From positions 1 through 37,130 of the IMG/VR virus record IMGVR_UViG_3300050119_000118: 37,130 nucleotides of DNA, one strand, 5' to 3'. This stretch comes from a virus. Positions within the stretch are counted from its first letter, which is position 1. Every line of letters begins with the position of its first letter. Below the pieces are notes generated by a model, which ran no database searches, was not told where the DNA came from, and was given only the letters and a program-made list of their open reading frames with translations. The position numbers were made by a program, and so were the translations under genes. Below are positions 1-8,571 of the stretch, one piece after another.

Positions 1-1
1 T

Positions 2-1111
2 GGCGCGATGCAGGACCCGTGGGCGAGCGAAGGGACGAAGCAACTCGCCTCCACGCTTCTCGCGGCGAAGCTCAAGGGCGCGACGACGGGGCCAATTGTT
101 AAAGACCCGACAACCGGGCAATTCGGGCAATATGACTCGGCCGGCAAGTTCACGCCGATTGCGAACGCGGACAAGGAAACGCAAACGGCGGAACAGAAAA
201 ACTTTGAATATGCGCCGACGCATCCGGGCTTTGCAGAATATCAGAAAAGCCACGGCGCGGAATCGACGAAATCCCATGTTCTCGGCCCTAATGGTGTCCT
301 CGTCGATAACTCTGGGAAAGAGCTTTACAAGGCGCCGCCCGCTGCTGGTGGGACGCCTCCGCAAGTCGATGAAAACGGCAACCCGGTCTATTCGCAATCC
401 GAAAAGGTTATCGGGAACCTCATGCGCCAAGGACTCCCGATCCCTCCGGGCCTTGCTCGGGCTCCTGGGGGCTCGGCCTTAATCAAGCGCGGCCTCGATT
501 ATGCGGCGAGCGTCGGAAACGCGGACCCGGCCCTAGAGGCGCAATCGCGCGGCGCGGCGCACGCGAACCAAAAGGGCGCGGAGTCGGAACAGGAAAAGCT
601 CGGCGGCAATAACGCTTCAATGGGGCAGGCTGCGGTCGAAGCGGGGCAGGCTTTCGATTTGGCGCAAACGGCCTCAGACAACATGCCGCGCGGCGATTGG
701 GTTCCGCTCAATAAGGTCAAGCAATTTTGGCAGGGTCAAACGAGTGACCCTTTACTCGGGAAGCTCCAGGCCGCGAACCTCACGGCGAGCAACCTCGCGG
801 CCCGCGCCATTTCTCCAACTGGTGTCGGAACTGACGAAAGCCGCGAGCATTTCCGCGATCTTCTCAACGAGGCGTCGGGCTCCAACTCTTACAACGCCAA
901 GCTCGCCCAAATGCGGGCGGAAGTTAATCTCGCCAAAACGTCGCCGCCTATCGCAATGGAAATGCTGCGCCAGCATCGCCTTGAGGCTTTCCAGAAAGCG
1001 CAAGACGCAACGGCCGCTTCGCGTGGGGACTCCGCTACGCCTGCGGCTCCTGCGGCTCCAAGCGGCCCGGCTCATTACAATTTTGACGCGAAGGGGAACC
1101 TCATTCAATGA
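2..1111 (+). CDS. Internal virion (ejection) protein, 5'-truncated by window edge
   Basis: The reading frame is open to the left edge; the first ATG is at 8 but the true start may lie outside. About 367 residues are visible. The protein is rich in Ala, Gly, Gln and Asn, has no membrane segment, and its last residues (HYNFDAKGNLIQ) resemble the C-termini of phage internal virion proteins. It sits between the neck genes (other end of the window) and the tail fibre genes, where P22-like phages encode proteins ejected with the DNA. Its stop overlaps the next ATG (ATGA). No enzymatic motif was seen. The role is inferred mostly from position and composition. Confidence 0.72.
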   Translation, partial: GAMQDPWASEGTKQLASTLLAAKLKGATTGPIVKDPTTGQFGQYDSAGKFTPIANADKETQTAEQKNFEYAPTHPGFAEYQKSHGAESTKSHVLGPNGVLVDNSGKELYKAPPAAGGTPPQVDENGNPVYSQSEKVIGNLMRQGLPIPPGLARAPGGSALIKRGLDYAASVGNADPALEAQSRGAAHANQKGAESEQEKLGGNNASMGQAAVEAGQAFDLAQTASDNMPRGDWVPLNKVKQFWQGQTSDPLLGKLQAANLTASNLAARAISPTGVGTDESREHFRDLLNEASGSNSYNAKLAQMRAEVNLAKTSPPIAMEMLRQHRLEAFQKAQDATAASRGDSATPAAPAAPSGPAHYNFDAKGNLIQ

Positions 1112-3291
1112 GCGTCACAGCTTCCGGCCCCGATGGCTCGACCTTCTCCTTCCCTGACGAGACGCCCCCGGACGTGGTGCGCGGCGCGCTTGCCAAGCAT
1201 TACGGGTGGTCGGACGGCTCGACGCCTCGCGGCGGTCCAGACTCGGCCCCGGCTTCTGGCGACATAGACCATAGTTGGCCCGCTCGCTTAGCTGATAATA
1301 TGCGCGCGGTCGCCAGTGGCGCGACGCTTGGGGCTTCGCCGCGTATCGCGGCGGCGCTCGAATCCGCTACGGGGCTCGGCGGTGAGGCTGGCGATTATTC
1401 CGGCAACCTCGCGCGGCGGCAGAACACTGAGGACGAATACGCGAAAGCCCATCCGGTTCTTAGCAGGATTGGGAATTTGACGGGCAACGTCGCGGGCCTC
1501 GCGGCCGTGAGTGAAGTTCCGGGCCTCGCGGCGCTACTCCCTGACGCGGCTCCCACGCTGCTCGGCAAGATCGGGCAGGGAATGGCGGGCGGAGCGGCGG
1601 TTGGCACGGTCCAGGGCGTCAATGATGCGCCGGACTGGTCTGACGTCGGCGCGACCGTTAATAGCGCGTTCCAAGGCGCGGGCTCTGGCGCGATCCTCGG
1701 CGGCGGGTTCCCTCTTGTCGCGAAGGGCGTCGGCAAGTCCTTTTCCGCTCTGGCGGACGCGCTGGGCGATTTCGGCCCCGACATATCCAAGCCGGCCGGC
1801 CGTATCCTGGCGAAGGCGTTGCGGGCTTCCGAGCCGGGCGCGGTGGAATCGCAAGCCGCGACGCTCGGCCCTGACGCCATGCTTTTGGATACGGCCCCTT
1901 CGATGCTTCGCAAGGGGCAGGGCGCGGCCGGCAACTCAGAGGAAGCGCAAAACATCCTGGCGGCGGCGCTCGGCAAGCGCGAGGCGGCGACGACGGGTCG
2001 GCTTACCTCGGACGTTAACGACAATTTTGGGACGGCTGTCGAGCCCATACAGGCGCAACAGGACATTGCGGACCATCGCTCCACGGTCGATAGCGCGAAT
2101 TATGGCGCCGCCCTCGGGCAAAGCCTCGCGCATCCGGCCCCGCCTCCGGTGGACGTGCAGCCGGTCATTGATCGGGTGAACGGCCTGATTAGCGAGTCGG
2201 CCCCTGGGACGGATATTCACAAGGCGCTGACGCGCGTGCACGATATGCTGCACGCGCCGAACCCGGACGCCGACGCCCTCGTATCGAATGCGGCAAACGA
2301 TGCGCGGACAAATCCGAACGGCGACCGCATGTCGGCGGCGGAATATCGGGCGCGGTTTACCGGGCGCGACGGCTCGACCGTAGCGCCGTCGATGATCCCG
2401 CAAACGCGCGCTGACCTTCTCCACGAGGTCAAAAAGGAACTCGACAAGGCGATAGAATACCCGGATGACGCGGCGCTTGGATTGCCGGGCGGGGCGCTCA
2501 AGACGGGGCAGGCCCGCTTGAAACAGGCGCGCTTTTCGCTGAATGACGCGCTTGAAACGCAAGTGCCGGGCTATGCGGAGGCGAACGCGGCCAGCGCGGC
2601 CCTAGCGAAGCGCGGCGAGGCGGTGGCGTCTGGCTCCAAGCTGCTGCGTGCCGATGCCCCTTGGCCCGATCGGGTAGCCGGCGAGCGCGCGGCAATGCAA
2701 CCCGGCGAGCGGGCGGCGCACGCGATGGGCCTTCGCGGCGCGATGGAAGGAAAAATCCGCCATACCGCAAACGACATAACCGCCGGCAAATACATTGTCG
2801 GCGGCGAAGGTGATTTTAACCGCGACACGTTGGGGCATGTGTTCGGCGAACAGCCGAAACAGAACTTCGTCAACGCCGTCGAGCGTGAACGCAAGTTCGC
2901 GGATACGACGGCCCGGCAACTCGGAAACTCGGAAACCGCCCCACGCGCGCAAGCCATCAAAGAAATGGCGCCCTTTAGAATCGGCACGGTTTCGACGATC
3001 GGGCATGCGATCTCTAAGGGAATCGATAAGTTCGGCGGCGGCGCGATCGACAAGGTTTTGGGCGACGTAACGAAAAGCTACCCGGAAGTCGCGCGAATTC
3101 TCTCGTCGAGCGGCCCACAGCGCGACGCCTATGTCCGGGCTCTCCGCGCCAGCGAAACGCGAAGCGGCGCGAACGCGGTCAAAGGTCAATCGTTCGGGAA
3201 TAGGGCGGCTCTGGCGGCTGCTCTGCTTGCGAATGGCGCGCTTCACTCCGGTCCCAAAGCCAACCCCAGGCGAGTAAGGCTAGGCAACTGA
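1108..3291 (+). CDS. Large internal virion (ejection) protein
   Basis: 727 residues. The N-terminus holds a short motif common in phage ejection proteins: 'GPDGSTFSFPDETPPDVV' followed by 'ALAKHYG'. A Gly/Ala-rich amphipathic stretch (about residues 90-215) could insert in membranes; the rest is mostly helical and charged. The ATG overlaps the previous stop (ATGA), so the two are probably translationally coupled. The likely role is to leave the capsid with the genome and help span the host envelope. No lytic transglycosylase motif was recognised. The last 113 bases are overlapped on the other strand by a possible membrane-protein gene. Confidence 0.75.
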   Translation: MSVTASGPDGSTFSFPDETPPDVVRGALAKHYGWSDGSTPRGGPDSAPASGDIDHSWPARLADNMRAVASGATLGASPRIAAALESATGLGGEAGDYSGNLARRQNTEDEYAKAHPVLSRIGNLTGNVAGLAAVSEVPGLAALLPDAAPTLLGKIGQGMAGGAAVGTVQGVNDAPDWSDVGATVNSAFQGAGSGAILGGGFPLVAKGVGKSFSALADALGDFGPDISKPAGRILAKALRASEPGAVESQAATLGPDAMLLDTAPSMLRKGQGAAGNSEEAQNILAAALGKREAATTGRLTSDVNDNFGTAVEPIQAQQDIADHRSTVDSANYGAALGQSLAHPAPPPVDVQPVIDRVNGLISESAPGTDIHKALTRVHDMLHAPNPDADALVSNAANDARTNPNGDRMSAAEYRARFTGRDGSTVAPSMIPQTRADLLHEVKKELDKAIEYPDDAALGLPGGALKTGQARLKQARFSLNDALETQVPGYAEANAASAALAKRGEAVASGSKLLRADAPWPDRVAGERAAMQPGERAAHAMGLRGAMEGKIRHTANDITAGKYIVGGEGDFNRDTLGHVFGEQPKQNFVNAVERERKFADTTARQLGNSETAPRAQAIKEMAPFRIGTVSTIGHAISKGIDKFGGGAIDKVLGDVTKSYPEVARILSSSGPQRDAYVRALRASETRSGANAVKGQSFGNRAALAAALLANGALHSGPKANPRRVRLGN

Positions 3292-3412
3292 CGGCACAAA
3301 CCGCCATGCCTACAGCGAAACCATAATCCGCGAAAACGCCGTTCAAGCCGACCGCCATCAACTTCAAGATGGCGATAAGCACGACTGAGCAAACAATCCC
3401 CTTAAGCAACAT
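3179..3412 (-). CDS. Possible small membrane protein, antisense to tail genes
   Basis: 77 residues from ATG at 3412. It has two strongly hydrophobic segments (about residues 2-26 and 30-50, the second ending AWGWLW) and a charged tail. The start has a strong ribosome site on this strand (AGGGGAG, six bases before ATG). It fills an otherwise unusual gap of more than 100 bases between the ejection gene and the tail collar gene, overlapping the 3' end of the first. Codons use G/C third bases like real genes here. Against it: every neighbour is on the plus strand and no promoter was recognised. It could be a regulatory or exclusion membrane peptide; the function is unknown. Confidence 0.45.
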   Translation of the reverse strand: MLLKGIVCSVVLIAILKLMAVGLNGVFADYGFAVGMAVCAVSCLALLAWGWLWDRSEARHSQAEQPPEPPYSRTIDL

Positions 3413-3962
3413 TCGAGGCTCCCCTGTGGCAAGAAATTCGAGCGGCCAATACACCCTTCCGCCCGGCGACGCGGCGGTCCCCGGTGGGCCAATCTCAAGC
3501 CTCGCATACAACGGCCAAAATAGCGATTTCGCGGCCGAACTGACTAATTCGCTCGACCGCCTTGGGCGTGGGGCGATGGAAGCCAACTTTCCAATGGGGG
3601 CTAATCGCATCGTCGGCATGGCGGACCCGATCGCCGCGACCGATGCCGCGACGAAGGAATATGTCGATAATCCTTCTACCGTCCCGGCGACCGTCACGGC
3701 GGCAATTGCGGCGGCCGTCGCGGCGGCAGTCGCGGCGAACTTTCCGATATTCACAGGAATGGTTATTTTCACAGGCGAGAATTATCTCCCGACCGGTTAT
3801 CTGGCTTGCAATGGGGCGCTCGTATCGCGGACTACTTACGCGGCGTTGTTCGCGATTATCGGGGTCAACTACGGGGCCGGCGACGGTTCCACGACATTCG
3901 AGCTCCCCAACTACGCGACATTTGATCCATCGGGCTATTTTGCCGGCTACATCAAAATATAA
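3369..3962 (+). CDS. Tail collar / short tail fibre protein
   Basis: 197 residues if started at ATG 3369. The segment after SSGQYTLPPG up to DRLGRG is the usual N-terminal region of podovirus tail fibres; 'MGANRIVGMADPIAATDAAT' followed by KEYVD is the classic phase-repeat of fibre shafts; the C-terminus (TGYLACNGALVSRTTYAALF, then YGAGDGSTTFELPNY) is a phage tail-collar domain, probably exposed at the fibre tip. The start is uncertain: ATG 3369 lacks a ribosome site, whereas GTG 3426 has GAGG seven bases upstream and would avoid overlap with the opposite-strand gene. Role: receptor binding or tail tip decoration. Confidence 0.82.
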   Translation: MAISTTEQTIPLSNIRGSPVARNSSGQYTLPPGDAAVPGGPISSLAYNGQNSDFAAELTNSLDRLGRGAMEANFPMGANRIVGMADPIAATDAATKEYVDNPSTVPATVTAAIAAAVAAAVAANFPIFTGMVIFTGENYLPTGYLACNGALVSRTTYAALFAIIGVNYGAGDGSTTFELPNYATFDPSGYFAGYIKI

Positions 3963-3974
3963 GGCCGCGCGCGC

Positions 3975-4250
3975 ATGACCTACACTCCGCAAACCGTCAA
4001 TTTCCCGCCCGCGTCGGCCGCCGCCGTGGTTACGCGCGACCAAATGCGCCAAGCGCTGTTGGCGCAAGGCGTCCTTGAAACGGTCGATGAGGCGACGCCC
4101 GCCGCGAACAACGTCGCCTCGTCCGCTTACATGACGGGGCCGCTGCTCACGTCCACCGGGCCAGCCGCCGCGTTCATCCAATCGACGCTGGCCTACACCA
4201 CGGCGCAAATGAACACGCTTTTCGCGCTGGCCGCGACCTTCACCTACTGA
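3975..4250 (+). CDS. Small tail-associated protein of unknown function
   Basis: 91 residues, soluble, Ala/Thr-rich, without recognisable domain, cysteine or membrane segment. It lies 12 bases after the collar gene and 8 bases before the tail spike gene, so it is probably part of the tail fibre complex or a fibre chaperone. The ribosome site is poor, suggesting coupling to the upstream gene. Function not recognised. Confidence 0.7.
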   Translation: MTYTPQTVNFPPASAAAVVTRDQMRQALLAQGVLETVDEATPAANNVASSAYMTGPLLTSTGPAAAFIQSTLAYTTAQMNTLFALAATFTY

Positions 4251-4258
4251 GGCTACAC

Positions 4259-6247
4259 ATGAAAATCGTTCAATTCCTGCGGCTGCTGGTCGCGGGCGCG
4301 CTGCTGGCTTGCTCGGCTCCCGCCTCGGGCCAGGTCTTTACGTCTCTGACGTGGGGCGTCAATCGCGCGTCGCCGTCGGCGGCGCCCGTCTGCCTGATGA
4401 AAAATGGGACTTGTCTCATCCAAATCGGCACGGCGAATCTTTTAACCGGAGCTTGGACGCCCAGCTCTGGCGGCTCCGGCAGCCCGGTTGCATCGGTCGG
4501 CAGTTCCAACGGCTCATTGACAGTCAGCCCGACGACGGGACCCGTCAATTTGCTGCTCAATCCCGCGCACGCGAATTCTTGGTCTTCCCCGCAAACTTTC
4601 GGGGTCGGCGACATTGTTTTGAACGGGGCCGGAACGGGCTGCGCCGGATTTGCGAGCGGCGTTCTGGGGCCAATTACCTGCCCTACGGGCGGCTCCGCGT
4701 ATCCGTCCTTTGACTTGCGCGCCATCTTCACGGCGGGCGGAACTGATAACGGCCCTCTATCCGTGGCTTGGATGGCGACAAATCCGAGTGGGCTTTACTC
4801 CCTCAATTCGCCAAATACGGTTGGCGGCGTGGAATATTACTTCTCGTCACCGCTTGATCTTGCCAACTTCGGTCTTAACATCGACTGCGGCGGCGGTGGT
4901 TTCCGCGCCGACAATGTCCATCTTGTTTTCGCGGCGGGCGTCGATGGTGTAATCGAGGATTGGGGCTCTACCTCCGATGTTCGCGGGTGTTCGATTATTT
5001 CCCTGGGGATATTTGCGAGTTCAGGGCCGATCACGTCCGGTATCACGGTGATCCCAGCCGTTACTTCCTTTGCTGTGACAGACCTAACGGTCCCATTTTT
5101 CGCCGCCGGTGACGGCGTAATTATGCTGGGCGGAACCAAAACCGATGTCGCATTGGCGACGCCGCCCGGCGCCTATCTAGCCTCGGTCAGTGGAGCGACG
5201 GTAACTCTCGCGACGGGATTCGCCGTTACCACGACGCCCGTTTACGAATCCGCGTATCTTTTCCGCCTACCGGCCGCCAAGGCCTCGACGGTGACGACGA
5301 CCACCGGTAGCACTACCGTCACCACGACGGGAGGTCCATATCTATGGGTTCCGGGCGACCTGATTTGGTCTGACGCATTCCCCTATGGCACGACCGTTTT
5401 GACGACGCTCGGCTCTTTAGGCGCTCAAACGCTCACTATGACCAACGCCTATATGGACGCGACGGTTCTCGCCACGAAAACCCACACTGCCGGCAGTGGG
5501 AAGATGTGGTTGATCCCCGCCGCGTTTAAGCGGCGGGCGTCCGGGGAGAGCCATAATGTCTATGAGATCGGCTGGCCGACCGGTATGCAAATGTCATGCA
5601 CTAGTGGCGGAAGCGACAATTGCGACAATAGCCGGGACTACGGCTTCGGAAGCGAGCGCTCCATAGTCGGGCGATGGGTTGGAGGCAACAACACGGGATC
5701 GTCGCTTTCTATTGGAGCGTTTTATAACACCAGTTTGCGTTTTGGTATATTAGAGGGAGGGTCGCTTGGAAGCTATTATTTCGGTGAGACTTACGAGGGA
5801 TACGAAAGCGGGACTGCTTATACTGACGTTGTGCTTAACTGCAACGACAGCAACAATTCTACGTTTTTCGGCTATTATCAAAATAGCCCAAATGGAAGTT
5901 GCGGAAACTCCACCGACCCATACAATACCAACCCCTCGAATCCCGCTGAGGGTGGGACAGTTAAGGCACTCTCAATAGGGCCAACGTCTGTCTCTATTGC
6001 AGGATTGCCAAGCCTTACTGGCAACGCTTTATCCGGCGCTTTCCTCTACCTCGATGCGTCGGTTGCGGGCGGCTATATTTATAATGTAGTTACGATCGCG
6101 ACACTCAATACTTGCAGCGCATATCCTGGGACAACTCAGGTAATCAGCAATGGCATTGCGTCGCCAACCTATCGCCAAGCGGTATCGACAACGGGAACCA
6201 CAAGGCAATTGGTGTTTTGCGACGGCACTAGTTGGACTTATCACTGA
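4259..6247 (+). CDS. Tail spike/fibre-like protein with lipoprotein-type signal peptide
   Basis: 662 residues, preceded by GAGG six bases before ATG. Residues 1-18 look like a bacterial lipoprotein signal: positive start (MKIVQFLR), hydrophobic core, and lipobox L-L-A-C with Cys18; a Sec cleavage near residue 25 is an alternative. The remainder is Gly/Ser/Thr/Asn-rich and beta-prone, with Cys scattered, as in receptor-binding spikes. Two beta modules (about residues 270-340 and 345-400) resemble the repeated modules of other virion proteins here. GC falls in the last third (from about 5690), suggesting an acquired receptor-binding end. A phage tail protein with an export signal is unusual; a surface-displayed or exclusion role is possible. 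Confidence 0.7.
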   Translation: MKIVQFLRLLVAGALLACSAPASGQVFTSLTWGVNRASPSAAPVCLMKNGTCLIQIGTANLLTGAWTPSSGGSGSPVASVGSSNGSLTVSPTTGPVNLLLNPAHANSWSSPQTFGVGDIVLNGAGTGCAGFASGVLGPITCPTGGSAYPSFDLRAIFTAGGTDNGPLSVAWMATNPSGLYSLNSPNTVGGVEYYFSSPLDLANFGLNIDCGGGGFRADNVHLVFAAGVDGVIEDWGSTSDVRGCSIISLGIFASSGPITSGITVIPAVTSFAVTDLTVPFFAAGDGVIMLGGTKTDVALATPPGAYLASVSGATVTLATGFAVTTTPVYESAYLFRLPAAKASTVTTTTGSTTVTTTGGPYLWVPGDLIWSDAFPYGTTVLTTLGSLGAQTLTMTNAYMDATVLATKTHTAGSGKMWLIPAAFKRRASGESHNVYEIGWPTGMQMSCTSGGSDNCDNSRDYGFGSERSIVGRWVGGNNTGSSLSIGAFYNTSLRFGILEGGSLGSYYFGETYEGYESGTAYTDVVLNCNDSNNSTFFGYYQNSPNGSCGNSTDPYNTNPSNPAEGGTVKALSIGPTSVSIAGLPSLTGNALSGAFLYLDASVAGGYIYNVVTIATLNTCSAYPGTTQVISNGIASPTYRQAVSTTGTTRQLVFCDGTSWTYH

Positions 6248-6400
6248 CGCATATCCCCCGCGCGTCTACTGATGTATTTTTGCAACACTTCCCGCTCAAG
6301 CGTTGTGGATAGCCGGGAAACCGCCCCCGCGCGCCGCGATCTTGGCCGCATAGTGCTCCGCGCTCTACTCGCTTCGCTCCCCAAAAACTGAGGGCAAATC
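6248..6400. promoter_or_regulatory. Non-coding leader before the outer-membrane protein gene
   Basis: 153 bases with no credible gene. It holds an imperfect hairpin at 6283-6305 (CAACACTT / AAGCGTTG, one mismatch) and, at 6304-6312, a DnaA-box-like sequence on the minus strand (CTATCCACA, one mismatch to TTATCCACA). A promoter for the downstream gene would be expected here, but no convincing -35/-10 pair was found. The ribosome site of the next gene (GAGG, seven bases before ATG) is at its end. Confidence 0.4.
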
Positions 6401-7381
6401 ATGAAAACTCGCTTGTTTATCGCGGTGGCGCTGTTCGCGTCGCTGGTCGGCCTCGGCTACTGCGTCCAGGCCAATGCGGCGGACCTTCCGTCAACGAAGG
6501 CCCCTCCCGCGCCCCTCCTGGTGGTCGCCCCGGTCGATTACTGGTCGGGCGGCTACGGCGGCATCCTCGCCGGGGTCGGGTTCTCGACCGGCGTCGGCAA
6601 TCTGGAAGCCTTCTCAAACGGCGTCTATCAGTCCGGCCTTAACGGCCCCTATCCGGTTTATACGGCCTATGCGCTGGGCGTCCCGGCGACCGTCAAGCCG
6701 AACACTGACGGCTTCCTGACGGGCGGAACGCTCGGTTACAATTTCCGGTCTGGCTCGTTCGTCTATGGCGCCGAGTTCGACGCGGTGTCGAACGTGACGC
6801 CTGCGGGAACCTCGACCTTCGTTACGCCGGGCCTCGGCGTTGCTCCCTCCGTGGCCCAGATTGGCCGCGCCTGGAATTATGCCGGCACGGCTGACGTCCG
6901 CCTTGGCTACCTCGTCTCGCCGGGGGTGCTGGTCTACGGCAAGGGCGGGCTCGCCTGGGCGCATGAAAATACCGGCGTTCAGTCGTTCGGCTCGGCTATG
7001 GCCGCGACCTACGGCAACGCCGCGTCGTCTTCGCTCGTCGCCGGATGGAACCTCGGCGCGGGCGTCGAGGCGCTGATCGGCTCGGGCTGGTCAGTCAAGG
7101 CCGAATATAAATTCGTCTCGCTGGCGAAACAGACGGCCAGCTTTGGCGGGTTCTCCTACGGCGATGCTCCCGGCACGGGCGCGCTGTCCACTTATCTCGT
7201 CTCGTATCGCCCGCAAGAGCATGTCGTGACGGTCGGCTTGAATTATCACTTCAACGCCTTCGCCGCGCCGACGATCGCGGGCTTGCCTTATGCGCCGGTG
7301 AGCGCCGCGCAGTTGCAGACTTACGCCAGCGGCCTGCCGGTTCCGGTGGCGCTTTCCACCCTTCCCATCCCGATCAAGTAA
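6401..7381 (+). CDS. Outer-membrane beta-barrel protein (Omp25/RopB-type), probable moron
   Basis: 326 residues. A clear Sec signal peptide (MKTRLFIAVALFASLVGLGY..., cleavage after VQANA) is followed by ADLPSTKAPP, the mature start typical of Hyphomicrobiales Omp25/RopB-like porin-family proteins. Alternating beta-strand sequence follows, including YKFVSLAKQ and VTVGLNYHFN, near-final strand signatures of OmpA-like eight-stranded barrels; a 40-residue Pro/Ala-rich tail follows. It stands alone, with a 153-base leader upstream and a terminator just downstream, between tail and lysis genes. That is the arrangement of a moron expressed separately from phage development. Likely role: altering the host surface, for example superinfection exclusion (inference). 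Confidence 0.85.
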   Translation: MKTRLFIAVALFASLVGLGYCVQANAADLPSTKAPPAPLLVVAPVDYWSGGYGGILAGVGFSTGVGNLEAFSNGVYQSGLNGPYPVYTAYALGVPATVKPNTDGFLTGGTLGYNFRSGSFVYGAEFDAVSNVTPAGTSTFVTPGLGVAPSVAQIGRAWNYAGTADVRLGYLVSPGVLVYGKGGLAWAHENTGVQSFGSAMAATYGNAASSSLVAGWNLGAGVEALIGSGWSVKAEYKFVSLAKQTASFGGFSYGDAPGTGALSTYLVSYRPQEHVVTVGLNYHFNAFAAPTIAGLPYAPVSAAQLQTYASGLPVPVALSTLPIPIK

Positions 7382-7400
7382 TCCCCCTTGGTCGAACCTT

Positions 7401-7436
7401 GCGCCGCGTGATCCAAAAACTCGCGCGGCGTTTTTT
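7401..7436 (+). terminator. Rho-independent terminator after the outer-membrane protein gene
   Basis: Stem CGCCGCG (7402-7408) and CGCGGCG (7424-7430) with a 15-base loop, followed directly by six T (7431-7436). It lies 20 bases after the stop and ends 20 bases before the endolysin gene, so it separates the two transcripts unless antitermination acts. Confidence 0.8.
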
Positions 7437-7456
7437 GTAACTTTTGGGAGTGGAAA

Positions 7457-7915
7457 ATGGCTGAATTCGACGTGAAAAGCCCGCGCATCATGCGGGTGCT
7501 GATGGACCATTTTGGGCTCGAGGATTTCCAGGCGGCCGGCGCGCTCGGCAACTTCGGCCGCGAGTCGGCGGGGCTCGTCATCCTGCACGAAATAGGCAAG
7601 CCCGCGAATGAGGGCGGCGACGGCTGGGCGATGTGGACTGGCCCGCGCCGTCTGGCGTTCCATGCGTGGTGCGGAAAGCACGGCTGTTTTTGGGAGTCCG
7701 ATGAGGCCAATCTTGGCTTTCTGATTCTCGAACTATCGACCAACTTCAAGGCGACGGTGATCGGCCTGCGCGCCGCGAAGACGGTCGAAGACGCCACGCG
7801 CTCATTCGAGAAAACCTACGAAATGGCGGGCGTGGTCGCGCTGTCGGACCGCATCAAATACGCGCGCTCGGCGCTCGCCGCGTTCCGCGTTTCTCCGTTC
7901 GCGAAGGCGGCTTGA
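7457..7915 (+). CDS. Endolysin, phage tail-lysozyme type
   Basis: 152 residues with ribosome site GGGAG. It matches the phage tail-lysozyme (Phage_lysozyme2) fold: 'DFQAAGALGNFGRESAGL' gives the helix with the probable catalytic Glu36, and GWAMWTGPRR (residues 56-65) is the conserved second motif. It should cleave the peptidoglycan glycan strand. There is no signal peptide or membrane anchor, so it would need a holin; two candidate membrane proteins follow. As the first gene of the lysis cassette it starts after a terminator, so late transcription must read through it. Confidence 0.88.
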   Translation: MAEFDVKSPRIMRVLMDHFGLEDFQAAGALGNFGRESAGLVILHEIGKPANEGGDGWAMWTGPRRLAFHAWCGKHGCFWESDEANLGFLILELSTNFKATVIGLRAAKTVEDATRSFEKTYEMAGVVALSDRIKYARSALAAFRVSPFAKAA

Positions 7916-7926
7916 GGGAGTGCCAG

Positions 7927-8034
7927 ATGGTCCATCTGATCTTCAATGACTACGGGGTTTTTACCCTCTGCCTCGCCCTCGAATTCTGCGTCTATTCCTA
8001 TCCTCGGTTCGTCGCCGACATAGACCGGCTCTGA
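7927..8034 (+). CDS. Small membrane peptide in lysis cassette
   Basis: 35 residues from ATG 7927, with a very strong ribosome site (GAGGGAG, six bases upstream). One hydrophobic segment runs from about residue 10 to 24 (GVFTLCLALEFCVYS). It lies between the endolysin and holin candidates. It could be a holin regulator or pinholin-like peptide; the sequence gives no family. Confidence 0.6.
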   Translation: MVHLIFNDYGVFTLCLALEFCVYSYPRFVADIDRL

Positions 8035-8045
8035 AAGGTTCAAAA

Positions 8046-8264
8046 ATGTTCTCGATCAATCCTAATGTCTCGGCTTTGCTCAATGTGGGCGTGGCTGTCG
8101 CTGGGGCGCTGGGCGGCGCTACGGCGGAATTTACAACGCTGCTCGGCCAGGGGCCGGGCGCGAAAATGGCGGCCTCGGCGGCCCTCGCGGCGCTGTTGCT
8201 TGGCTCGGTCAACTCCGCGCTGCACGGCCTATCGAGCCCCAAGCCCGGTGCACTCGCCTCCTAA
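8046..8264 (+). CDS. Holin candidate
   Basis: 72 residues, ribosome site AAGG. Two hydrophobic segments (about residues 10-26 and 40-58) are joined by a short Gly-rich linker, and the tail is short. Size, topology and position after the endolysin fit a small class II holin that would permeabilise the inner membrane and release the endolysin. No family signature was recognised, so this is positional. Confidence 0.65.
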   Translation: MFSINPNVSALLNVGVAVAGALGGATAEFTTLLGQGPGAKMAASAALAALLLGSVNSALHGLSSPKPGALAS

Positions 8265-8288
8265 CACTCGAACGATGGGGCTGCGGCC

Positions 8289-8555
8289 ATGCCGGGCACA
8301 CAAGAGAGAGACGAGGCGGGCTGCTGCCTCGACGCCTTCCTTCGGGAAGCGGACGGCGCGGGGCTCGATTTCCGCACGGCAAAGGGGCGCGCGGACGCCT
8401 ATCAATCGCTCATGTGGGCGGGCACCTGGAAGCGGCGATGGGACTCGATCGCCTATAAGATAGGGAACGCCTTTTTAACGGCGCTCGCGCTGGGGATGCT
8501 GATGATCGCCGGCTGGGGCGCTGCTCTTTGGGGCGGTCACATCAAGGTCGATTAG
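8289..8555 (+). CDS. Membrane protein of lysis cassette, unknown
   Basis: 88 residues with a charged N-terminal half (contains two adjacent Cys) and one C-terminal membrane segment (about residues 60-82, ending AGWGAALWGG). It is the last rightward gene before the convergent early operon; only 16 bases separate the two opposed stops. A role in lysis or its timing is likely, but the topology does not match a classical i-spanin, which has an N-terminal anchor. Confidence 0.7.
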   Translation: MPGTQERDEAGCCLDAFLREADGAGLDFRTAKGRADAYQSLMWAGTWKRRWDSIAYKIGNAFLTALALGMLMIAGWGAALWGGHIKVD

Positions 8556-8571
8556 TGGGTGGGGGGGGCGC

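Noticed and set aside
1395-2084. Minus-strand frames inside the large ejection gene
   Set aside because: High-GC shadow frames with unnatural Ser/Pro/Arg composition; the plus frame is supported by overlap and motif.
3495-4208. Minus-strand 237-residue Arg-rich frame opposite the tail collar gene
   Set aside because: Composition is that of an antisense shadow, and the plus frame holds a clear tail-collar domain.
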